Below are positions 5,368 to 11,378 of a DNA stretch of 11,378 bases, piece after piece. The notes below the pieces were generated by a model. It had not been told where the DNA came from. It ran no database searches and saw nothing but the letters and a program-made list of their open reading frames with translations. Positions within the stretch are counted from its first letter, which is position 1. Every line of letters starts with the position of its first letter. Location: assembly GCA_905373425.1 (NCBI GenBank), contig CAJPST010000061.1, forward strand, positions 1 to 11,378, in the 5' to 3' direction. A program made the translations under genes and the position numbers. The DNA comes from an uncultured Mesocricetibacter sp. (lineage in GTDB: Bacteria > Pseudomonadota > Gammaproteobacteria > Enterobacterales > Pasteurellaceae).

Positions 5368-6251
5368 TATTTATCTCCTAAAATATAGCCTACTATATCA
5401 ATAATATTTTCAGGATTATTACTTTCAAGAGTTAATGAATCACAACTCATAGTAGTAATTCCTTTATTTATGTCAGTAAATCTTCTAGCTCCTTTGACTT
5501 GGACTCTAATTGTCCCACCACCTTGACTACTATATTTAACAAGATCATTTATATAGAGGTTATCTTTCTCTATAATTAAACTTGTATCATCTGCTGCATT
5601 AAGTCGAATATCAGTTCTAGCTGTATTTGAGGTTTTCGCTAGATTTTTTAATTCATCGCTTATAGTTTTAGAAATATTCGCCATATTTGGCGTAATTAAA
5701 CTAAATTCTATTTTCTTTATTGACTTGTCTGCTACAAAATCCCAAAAAAATTTTTTATCATAAATAGGATTTATATGGACATTAAGATTATGTAAACCTA
5801 GAATTTTATTTAGTCTTTCACTTATCTTATTTATTACATTTTTAGTACTGGGAAATGCACTTGTTCTTTTTTCAACAGCAAGAATTTGCTGTTCCTTATC
5901 ATTTATTACGATCAAATGAATTCTAGGCCAATTCTGAATTTCTTTTGATGAGAAATCATCAGTTTCCATAGTTAAAGATTTCGGCTTAGCCATTAAAAAA
6001 ATATTAACATCCTCTGATAAAAGTTCTTTTTTAGGATAGATTCTTTTGAAAATTAGCTTCTTAATTCCACTAATGTCATCTAAATAAGAGTTAGAACAGA
6101 GATTGTTAAATGCCTCAATGAAATAGAGATTTTTCTTTTCTAAGAGTTCTTCAATACTTTTTTCTGTATTTTTAAATAATTCTAGCTGAGTTCTATTGAT
6201 AGGAAGAATTTGGTATCTATATAGTTCAAAACTGTGAGTATTTTTAAGCAT
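5367..6251 (-). CDS. Soluble protein of a two-gene cassette, RexA-like / DUF4747-like candidate
   Basis: A 294-residue protein without signal peptide or membrane segment. The N-terminal half (about 1-155) is mixed alpha/beta, with EIQNWPRIHLIVINDKEQQ (104-122) and AVEKRTSAF (125-133). The C-terminal half starts at FFWDFV (168-173) and has IEFSLITPNMANISKTISDE (181-200), a helix, TDIRLNAADDTSL (213-225) and a Gly-rich SSQGGGTIRVQVKGARR (241-257). The part around 196-240 resembles, by eye, the RexA region around 'DISLRAKDEAGD'; the PNMANIS block recalls uncharacterised DUF4747-type proteins. No nuclease, kinase or P-loop motif is seen. It is the first gene of the pair, coupled to the membrane gene by TAATG. 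Start ATG 6251 has only a weak AGAGA 9 nt upstream. Role as the phage-sensing partner of a defence pair is inference. Confidence 0.78.
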   Translation of the reverse strand: MLKNTHSFELYRYQILPINRTQLELFKNTEKSIEELLEKKNLYFIEAFNNLCSNSYLDDISGIKKLIFKRIYPKKELLSEDVNIFLMAKPKSLTMETDDFSSKEIQNWPRIHLIVINDKEQQILAVEKRTSAFPSTKNVINKISERLNKILGLHNLNVHINPIYDKKFFWDFVADKSIKKIEFSLITPNMANISKTISDELKNLAKTSNTARTDIRLNAADDTSLIIEKDNLYINDLVKYSSQGGGTIRVQVKGARRFTDINKGITTMSCDSLTLESNNPENIIDIVGYILGDK

Positions 6252-6294
6252 AATTGGTTCTCTTATTTTTTTAATAGCAATTTTATTACGGTAG

Positions 6295-6324
6295 ATTATA
6301 TAATCACTTCATCGCCACACCCAA
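6295..6324 (-). promoter_or_regulatory. Candidate promoter of the two-gene cassette overlapping the metH stop
   Basis: Minus strand: perfect -10 TATAAT (6295-6300), 18-bp spacer, weak -35 TTGGGT (6319-6324) inside the last metH codons. The spacer contains the metH stop codon. No terminator hairpin is seen between metH and the cassette, so read-through from metH is also possible. Confidence 0.4.
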
Positions 6325-9300
6325 CCACTTCATCATCTCCCTCTCATCCCAACCTTTACGTTTGGCATAATCTTGAGCTTGGTCTTCATCAATGCGACCA
6401 AGAGTGAAATAGTTGCTTGCAGGGTGGGTGAAGTACCAACCGCAGACGGAAGCCGCCGGCCACATGGCGTAGCTTTCGGTAAGCTTCATGCCGATGCGTT
6501 GTTCTACCTCTAATAAATCCCAAATCAAGGCTTTTTCCGTATGTTCCGGACAGCTTGGGTAGCCCGGTGCAGGGCGGATGCCGACGTAGTTTTCATTGAT
6601 TAACCCTTGGTTGTCGAATTCCTCTTGCGTGTAGCCCCAAATGCGGGTGCGTAGCTCAAAGTGCAGGTATTCAGCCATCGCTTCGGCGAGGCGGTCGCCC
6701 ACGGCTTGTAGCAAGATGGCGTTGTAGTCGTCGCCTACGGATTTGTAGCCTTCCACCAAATCCATTTCTTCAATACCTGCGCACACGGCGAACATGCCGA
6801 ACCAGTCTTTTTTACCGCTTTTGCGATCGGCGATAAAGTCGCTTAAACAGAAGTTAAATGGGCTCTTGCTGTTTTTGCCACGTTCCGTTTGCTGGCGTAA
6901 GCCGTAAGCGGTGCCAATGGCTTGCGTGCGGTCTTCATCGGAGAAGATCACTACATCATCGCCCACACGTTCGGCAGGGAAAATGCCTAAAATACCGCTT
7001 GGGTTGAGTTTGTGGTTTTTCTCGAATTCGTCCAACATGGCCTGCGCATCATTCCACACGCGGCGGGCTTCTTGTCCGCTTTCCGGATGATCAAACGCAT
7101 CAGGGTAGCCGCCCATCAAGCCCCATACACGGAAGAACGGCGACCAGTCGATAAATTTACGTAACTCGGCAATCGGTACGTTTTTAAATTCCACAATGCC
7201 GGTTTGTTTTGGCGTTGGTGGAACATAATCCGCCCATTCACCGCTAAAACCGTCAAAACGGTTGGCGCGCGCTTCTTCAATACTTAGTTGTTTACGCAAC
7301 GGTTTGCGGTTGGCGAAGGATTGTTGGATTTTCTCGTAATCCTTTTTGAACTGTTCCCACAATGCCGAACGGCCTTCAGGATTCATCAATGTCGCACAGA
7401 CTGTGACCGCGCGGGAGGCGTTTGAGGTATAGAACACGCCATGTTGTTTGTATTTTGGATAAAGTTTAATCGCGGTATGTTCTTTGGACGTGGTAGCACC
7501 GCCGATCAACACCGGCAAGTCCAAACCTAAACGCGTCATTTCGCCAAGGAAGTATTCCATTTCATCAAGGGATGGCGTAATCAAACCGCTCAAGCCGATA
7601 ATGTCGGCTTTTTCATCAATCGCCGTTTGAATGATTTTATCCGCCGGCACCATTACGCCTAAGTCAATCACTTCAAAGTTATTACATTGCAACACCACGC
7701 TCACGATGTTTTTGCCGATGTCGTGCACGTCGCCTTTCACGGTGGCGATCACCACTTTACCATTGCTGGAGCCTTTCTGTTTGGTCGCATTGATAAATGG
7801 CTCTAGGTATGCCACGGATTGTTTCATCACGCGTGCGGATTTCACTACTTGTGGGAGGAACATTTTGCCGTCGCCGAACAAATCGCCCACCACGTCCATA
7901 CCTGCCATAAGAGGACCTTCGATTACCTCTAACGGCGTTGGCAATTTTTGGCGTGCTTCTTCGGTGTCTTCGATGATGTGCGTAGTAATTCCTTTCACGA
8001 GGGCGTGTTTCAAGCGTTCTTCCACCGGCCAAGTGCGCCATTCGGCGACAGAATCTACCGCACTTTCATCATTGCCTTGGTTACGATATTTTTCCGCAAT
8101 ATCTAATAAACGCTCTGTGCCATCCGGCGTGCGGTTTAAGACAGCGTCTTCAATCACATTGCGTAATTCCGGATCCAGATCATCGTAAATCGCGAGCTGC
8201 CCTGCGTTCACGATCCCCATGTCCATGCCTTGTTTGATGGCATGATAGAGGAAAACGGCGTGAATGGCTTCACGCATCATGTTGTTGCCTCGGAAGGAGA
8301 AGGACACGTTTGACACACCGCCTGAAATCTTGGCGTGTGGCAAGTTGCGTTTAATGCGACCCGTGGCGTTAATGAAATCCACGCCATAGTTGTTGTGTTC
8401 TTCAATTCCGGTGCCGATGGCGAAAATATTCGGGTCGAAAATAATGTCTTCCGGTGGGAAACCGACTTGGTTGACTAAGATGTTATAGGCACGGGTACAG
8501 ATTTCTACTTTGCGATCTTCGGTGTCTGCTTGTCCCACTTCGTCGAACGCCATCACGACCACCGCCGCACCGTATTTACGCACCAGTTTGGCGTGTTCGA
8601 TAAATAGATCTTCGCCTTCTTTTAAGGAAATGGAGTTCACAATCGGTTTACCTTGTACCGACTGCAAACCTGCCTCAATCACTTCCCATTTGGAGGAGTC
8701 GATCATTACCGGCACTTTTGCCGCATCGGGTTCCGTCGCCATAATGTTGAGGAAACGGGTCATGCATTTTTTGCCGTCTAGCAAGGCCTCGTCCATGTTC
8801 ACGTCGATCACTTGCGCGCCGTTTTCTACTTGGTCGATGGCAATTTCAATGGCTTCGGCAAATTTGTCTTCTTTAATTAAGCGTTTGAATTTTGCTGAGC
8901 CTGTCACGTTATTACGTTCGCCCACGTTCACGAACAGGCTTTCATCATCAATGTTAAGCGGTTCTAAACCGGATAAACGCATGGCGGTTTTGATTTGTGG
9001 CAATTTGCGTGGCGGGATATTTTCTACCGCCTCGGCAAAGGCTTTAATGTGTTCCGGCGTGGTACCGCAACAGCCACCGATAATGTTCACAAAGCCGCTT
9101 TCTGCCCATTCTTTCAGTTGCGCTGCCATGTCTTCCGCACCGAGATCATAGCCACCAAAGGCATTCGGCAAGCCTGCATTCGGGTGGACTGAAACATAGG
9201 TTTCGCTGATTTTGGAAAGTTGTTCGACATATTGGCGTAATTCTTTCGGACCTAACGCACAGTTCAAACCGAATGTGAGCGGTTTCGCGTGGCGCAGAGA

Positions 9301-9993
9301 GTTGTAGAACGCTTCAGTGGTTTGTCCGGAAAGGGTACGCCCCGAAGCATCGGTAATGGTGCCGGAAATCATAATCGGCAATTCCACGCCCAATTCTTCA
9401 AACACGGTTTCAATGGCGAAAATGGCGGCTTTGGCGTTTAGCGTGTCGAAGATGGTTTCGATCATAATTAAATCGGCACCACCTTTGATTAAGCCGCGTG
9501 TGGCTTCCGAATAGGCATCTACTAGTTCCATAAAGGTGACGTTACGGAAACCCGGATCGTTTACGTTCGGGGAAATGGACGCAGTGCGGTTAGTCGGGCC
9601 GAGAATCCCTGCGACGAATCTTGGTTTTTCCGGTGTGCTGTATTTATCCGCCGCCAAACGCGCTAGTTTTGCGCCGGCAAAGTTGAGTTCGTAAGCAATG
9701 GATTGCAAGTCGTAATCCGCTTGCGCAATAGTGGTGGAACTGAACGTATTGGTTTCAATAATGTCCGCGCCTGCTTCTAAGTATTTTTCGTGAATGGCGG
9801 AAATCAACAACGGTTGGGTGAGGGTCAGCAAATCATTATTACCGCGTAAATCGATCGCACTTTCGGCAAAGCGTTCGCCCCTGAAATCAGTTTCGGTGAG
9901 CTTATATTTTTGAATCATCGTCCCCATCGCGCCGTCTAAAATGAGGATACGTTCGGCAAGGGATTTTTTAAGTAATTCGGTTGTGTTTTTCAA
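6304..9993 (-). CDS. metH: Cobalamin-dependent methionine synthase
   Basis: Transfers the methyl group of 5-methyltetrahydrofolate through methylcobalamin to homocysteine, the last step of methionine synthesis, in the cytoplasm. At 1229 residues it is colinear with E. coli MetH (1227). Homocysteine domain (about 1-325): zinc ligands Cys245 (GLNCALG) and Cys308/309 (GGCCGTTPEH). Pterin domain (about 350-620): LFVNVGERNNVTGS, DPNIFAIGTG and SGGVSNVSFSFRGN. Cap and B12 domain (about 650-890): GDVHDIGKN with cobalt-ligand His757 and Asp755, plus LSGLITPSLDEM with Ser802. AdoMet reactivation domain (about 900-1229): RPAPGYPSCPEHTEK (1140-1154). All key residues are present. The start is TTG: GGA lies 9 nt upstream and the distance to LDGAMGTMIQ equals that in E. 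coli. An uptake signal lies inside the gene at 8057. GC-richer than the cassette downstream. Confidence 0.97.
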   Translation of the reverse strand: MKNTTELLKKSLAERILILDGAMGTMIQKYKLTETDFRGERFAESAIDLRGNNDLLTLTQPLLISAIHEKYLEAGADIIETNTFSSTTIAQADYDLQSIAYELNFAGAKLARLAADKYSTPEKPRFVAGILGPTNRTASISPNVNDPGFRNVTFMELVDAYSEATRGLIKGGADLIMIETIFDTLNAKAAIFAIETVFEELGVELPIMISGTITDASGRTLSGQTTEAFYNSLRHAKPLTFGLNCALGPKELRQYVEQLSKISETYVSVHPNAGLPNAFGGYDLGAEDMAAQLKEWAESGFVNIIGGCCGTTPEHIKAFAEAVENIPPRKLPQIKTAMRLSGLEPLNIDDESLFVNVGERNNVTGSAKFKRLIKEDKFAEAIEIAIDQVENGAQVIDVNMDEALLDGKKCMTRFLNIMATEPDAAKVPVMIDSSKWEVIEAGLQSVQGKPIVNSISLKEGEDLFIEHAKLVRKYGAAVVVMAFDEVGQADTEDRKVEICTRAYNILVNQVGFPPEDIIFDPNIFAIGTGIEEHNNYGVDFINATGRIKRNLPHAKISGGVSNVSFSFRGNNMMREAIHAVFLYHAIKQGMDMGIVNAGQLAIYDDLDPELRNVIEDAVLNRTPDGTERLLDIAEKYRNQGNDESAVDSVAEWRTWPVEERLKHALVKGITTHIIEDTEEARQKLPTPLEVIEGPLMAGMDVVGDLFGDGKMFLPQVVKSARVMKQSVAYLEPFINATKQKGSSNGKVVIATVKGDVHDIGKNIVSVVLQCNNFEVIDLGVMVPADKIIQTAIDEKADIIGLSGLITPSLDEMEYFLGEMTRLGLDLPVLIGGATTSKEHTAIKLYPKYKQHGVFYTSNASRAVTVCATLMNPEGRSALWEQFKKDYEKIQQSFANRKPLRKQLSIEEARANRFDGFSGEWADYVPPTPKQTGIVEFKNVPIAELRKFIDWSPFFRVWGLMGGYPDAFDHPESGQEARRVWNDAQAMLDEFEKNHKLNPSGILGIFPAERVGDDVVIFSDEDRTQAIGTAYGLRQQTERGKNSKSPFNFCLSDFIADRKSGKKDWFGMFAVCAGIEEMDLVEGYKSVGDDYNAILLQAVGDRLAEAMAEYLHFELRTRIWGYTQEEFDNQGLINENYVGIRPAPGYPSCPEHTEKALIWDLLEVEQRIGMKLTESYAMWPAASVCGWYFTHPASNYFTLGRIDEDQAQDYAKRKGWDEREMMKWLGVAMK
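8057..8065 (-). repeat. DNA uptake signal sequence inside metH
   Basis: AAGTGCGGT on the minus strand (the metH coding strand), in the linker before the cobalamin domain, where the protein sequence is poorly conserved. Confidence 0.75.
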
Positions 9994-10035
9994 AATAAAG
10001 TTTCCGTTTGTAAATAGAGTAGCTAAATGAAAGGA

Positions 10036-10064
10036 ATAATAGAAATACAGGAGAAAGCTGTCAA
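10036..10064 (-). promoter_or_regulatory. Sigma-70 promoter of metH
   Basis: Minus strand: perfect -35 TTGACA (10059-10064), 17-bp spacer, -10 TATTAT (10036-10041, 5 of 6). Transcription would start near 10029, giving a leader of about 36 nt. That is too short for a cobalamin or SAM riboswitch, and no MetJ-type box AGACGTCT is visible. Confidence 0.75.
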
Positions 10065-10074
10065 ATTTTATCTT

Positions 10075-10134
10075 AAAAGTGCGGTCAGTTTTTCTTCCGT
10101 TTTAAAATCAGCTTGGAAAATGACCGCACTTTTT
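10075..10134 (-). terminator. ttcA terminator formed by an inverted pair of uptake signals
   Basis: Two perfect uptake signals in opposite directions (AAGTGCGGT at 10077-10085 and its complement at 10123-10131) lie in 13-bp arms AAAAGTGCGGTCA and TGACCGCACTTTT, with a loop of about 33 nt, starting 7 bases after the ttcA stop. A short T-run follows on the minus strand. Such dyad uptake-signal terminators are typical of Pasteurellaceae. It isolates ttcA from metH. Confidence 0.75.
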
Positions 10135-10140
10135 CTATTT

Positions 10141-11124
10141 CTATTTGACTTCTTTAAAGCTAATCATTTGCTCTGCTGTAAAATCTGTGGTTTCTTCGTC
10201 TTCATCCGTGAAAGTAGGAATGGCAGGTAAATCTTCTTTATCAAATGCAATGTCTCCGTCCACGCCTTCAGGTACTTGACCGCGTTTGATTCCCTTGAAA
10301 TCAAACAATTTTGGATCGCATAAATGTGACAACGTAATATTTTGAATGGCACTAAACATAGTTTCAATTCGCCCCGGATATTGACGATCCCATTTTTGTA
10401 GCATTTCTTTCACAACTTGGCGTTGTAAATTCGGTTGCGAACCACATAGGTTGCAAGGGATAATCGGAAATTGTTTAGCAATCGAATATTTTTCAATATC
10501 TTTTTCTTTGCAGTAAGCAAGCGGGCGAATTACAATTTGTTTGCCGTCGTCACTAATTAGTTTCGGTGGCATGGATTTTAGTTTGCCGCCGTAAAACATA
10601 TTTAAAAACAGGGTTTCCAGCATATCGTCACGATGATGACCGAGGGCGATTTTAGTCGCACCTAATTCCGTAGCAGTGCGGTATAAAATACCGCGACGCA
10701 AACGAGAGCAGAGCGAGCAAGTGGTTTTTCCTTCCGGAATTTTTTCTTTTACGATACCGTAAGTGTTTTCTTCCACAATTTTGTATTCAACTCCGATACT
10801 TTGCAGATATTCAGGCAAAATATGTTCAGGGAATCCCGGTTGTTTTTGATCCAAGTTCACCGCTACGATCTCAAAATTTATCGGCGCATTAAGGCGTAAA
10901 TTTAATAAAATATCTAATAACGTGTAGCTGTCTTTACCGCCCGATAAACACACCATCACGCGATCGCCATCTTCAATCATATTAAAATCAGCAATCGCAT
11001 TACCAACGTTACGACGTAACCTTTTTTGTAATTTATTGAAATTATAAGTCTGTTTTTGTTGGTTTTTTGAACTTAAGTCAACTTTTTTTGAGTTAGAGTT
11101 TGGATTTTGTAAAATATCGTTCAT
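10141..11124 (-). CDS. ttcA: tRNA 2-thiocytidine biosynthesis protein TtcA
   Basis: An ATP- and iron-sulfur-dependent enzyme that thiolates cytidine 32 (s2C32) in a subset of tRNAs. At 327 residues it is slightly longer than E. coli TtcA (311). The PP-loop SGGKDS (61-66) binds ATP. Two CxxC motifs, Cys136/Cys139 (TTCSLCSRLRRG) and Cys224/Cys227 (PCNLCGSQ), supply the cluster-binding and catalytic cysteines expected of the family. GHHRDDMLETLFLNMFYGG (162-180) and RYPGR-like QYPGRIETMFSAIQN are strongly conserved stretches. The frame is open to 11289; ATG 11124 is chosen because family conservation (NFNKLQKRLRRNVG) starts 28 residues later, which fits the family N-terminus, and the upstream extension overlaps the divergent gene. 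The Shine-Dalgarno is weak (AAAGA). Confidence 0.95.
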   Translation of the reverse strand: MNDILQNPNSNSKKVDLSSKNQQKQTYNFNKLQKRLRRNVGNAIADFNMIEDGDRVMVCLSGGKDSYTLLDILLNLRLNAPINFEIVAVNLDQKQPGFPEHILPEYLQSIGVEYKIVEENTYGIVKEKIPEGKTTCSLCSRLRRGILYRTATELGATKIALGHHRDDMLETLFLNMFYGGKLKSMPPKLISDDGKQIVIRPLAYCKEKDIEKYSIAKQFPIIPCNLCGSQPNLQRQVVKEMLQKWDRQYPGRIETMFSAIQNITLSHLCDPKLFDFKGIKRGQVPEGVDGDIAFDKEDLPAIPTFTDEDEETTDFTAEQMISFKEVK

Positions 11125-11161
11125 AATAGTCTTTAATTTAAATCTGAATTTAAGTCCGCGT

Positions 11162-11190
11162 ATAGTAAGGGGAAATGGTTTTTTTTCCAA
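11162..11190 (-). promoter_or_regulatory. Possible ttcA promoter
   Basis: Minus strand: -35 TTGGAA (11185-11190), 17-bp spacer including an A-run, -10 TACTAT (11162-11167); each box matches 4 of 6. TATAGT at 11161-11166 on the plus strand could be the -10 of the divergent gene, so the two promoters may overlap. Confidence 0.35.
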
Positions 11191-11197
11191 TAAAAAT

Positions 11198-11378
11198 ATG
11201 ATGAAGTTTATCGGAACCTTATGTGCTTTTTTGATACTCAGTTGTTTTTCCGTATCCGTGACAGCAAAAAATGTCGTCATGGAAACCAAAGAGGACGCTG
11301 AGATTTTTGCTTATATCGGCGCCCGTTATCAAAAAGTGGCAACCTTATTTGCTCGTCAGCATTTCCCTCTGTCAATAC
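11198..11378 (+). CDS. N-terminal part of an exported protein, truncated by the window end
   Basis: Sixty codons are visible, open to the end of the window. The start is an ATGATG doublet (11198 or 11201). Residues 1-23 make a signal peptide (MMKFIGTLCAFLILSCFSVS, then VTA before a likely cleavage site); ILSC at 13-16 is also a weak lipobox, so a lipoprotein is possible. The mature part begins KNVVMETKEDAEIFAYIGAR and continues through YQKVATLFARQH. I do not recognise the family. No good Shine-Dalgarno is seen: AAGGGGA at 11167 lies too far upstream. Divergent from ttcA with a 73-base spacer. Confidence 0.65.
   Translation, partial: MMKFIGTLCAFLILSCFSVSVTAKNVVMETKEDAEIFAYIGARYQKVATLFARQHFPLSI

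Noticed and set aside
4945..6251. Kiwa defence system (KwaA/KwaB) as identity of the two-gene cassette
   Set aside because: KwaA is also a four-helix membrane protein and KwaB is of similar size, but the gene order here is reversed (soluble gene first); kept only as an alternative to test.
7631..9514. Several open frames of 65-213 codons on the plus strand and one of 94 codons on the minus strand across metH
   Set aside because: They lie wholly inside metH in other frames, have low-complexity Ser/Thr-rich or Arg-rich translations and no ribosome binding sites; metH is clearly the coding frame.
11174..11200. Run of eight T after an ATG at 11174 as a phase-variable start
   Set aside because: That frame stops after eight codons at 11198-11200 and has no coding content; eight T in an AT-rich spacer is unremarkable.
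11125..11289. Longer start for ttcA (382 residues)
   Set aside because: It would overlap the divergent exported-protein gene, and family conservation begins well downstream of ATG 11124.

Overview
The window is a chromosomal segment from a Pasteurellaceae bacterium of the Haemophilus/Aggregatibacter type. The main evidence is the 9-base Haemophilus-type DNA uptake signal AAGTGCGGT, seen in perfect form six times (3742, 4123, 4690, 8057, 10077, 10123), twice as an inverted pair forming a transcription terminator. MetH and TtcA also read as typical gamma-proteobacterial proteins. The exact species cannot be fixed from the sequence alone.

Layout. 1-1207: an MltB-like (GH103) lipoprotein lytic transglycosylase with its terminator. 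1263-2281: a convergent gene for a secreted CAP/SCP-domain protein. 2282-2515: a divergent intergenic region with a strong promoter overlain by TTCCAA/TTGGAA motifs. 2516-3718: a AAA ATPase with a DUF4143-type C-terminus. 3719-4945: a rearranged, repeat-rich zone with five copies of a 24-base hairpin repeat, several uptake signals, the 3' stump of a PTS sugar permease gene, an intact small lipoprotein gene (4142-4609, minus) and a 61-codon remnant reading frame. 4945-6251: a very AT-rich two-gene operon on the minus strand with a TAATG stop/start overlap; it encodes a 294-residue soluble protein and a 140-residue four-helix membrane protein. 6304-9993: metH, cobalamin-dependent methionine synthase. 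10141-11124: ttcA, tRNA 2-thiocytidine synthetase. 11198-end: the start of a divergent gene for an exported protein.

The housekeeping part (ttcA, metH, the transglycosylase) is ordinary. metH has its own near-consensus promoter and a short leader of about 36 nt, so a leader cobalamin or SAM riboswitch does not fit. The accessory part lies between the CAP gene and metH. The two-gene AT-rich cassette directly behind metH is the most interesting item. Protein sizes, gene order, coupling, the four-helix topology of the second protein and a local resemblance of the first protein to the RexA C-terminal half all point to a RexA/RexB-like anti-phage (abortive infection) pair standing outside a prophage. 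This is an inference from recalled sequences, not a database result.

The repeat zone next to it looks like a site of repeated insertion and deletion. Four of the five hairpins lie close to a perfect or near-perfect uptake signal, and one sits exactly where the PTS gene has lost its 5' part.
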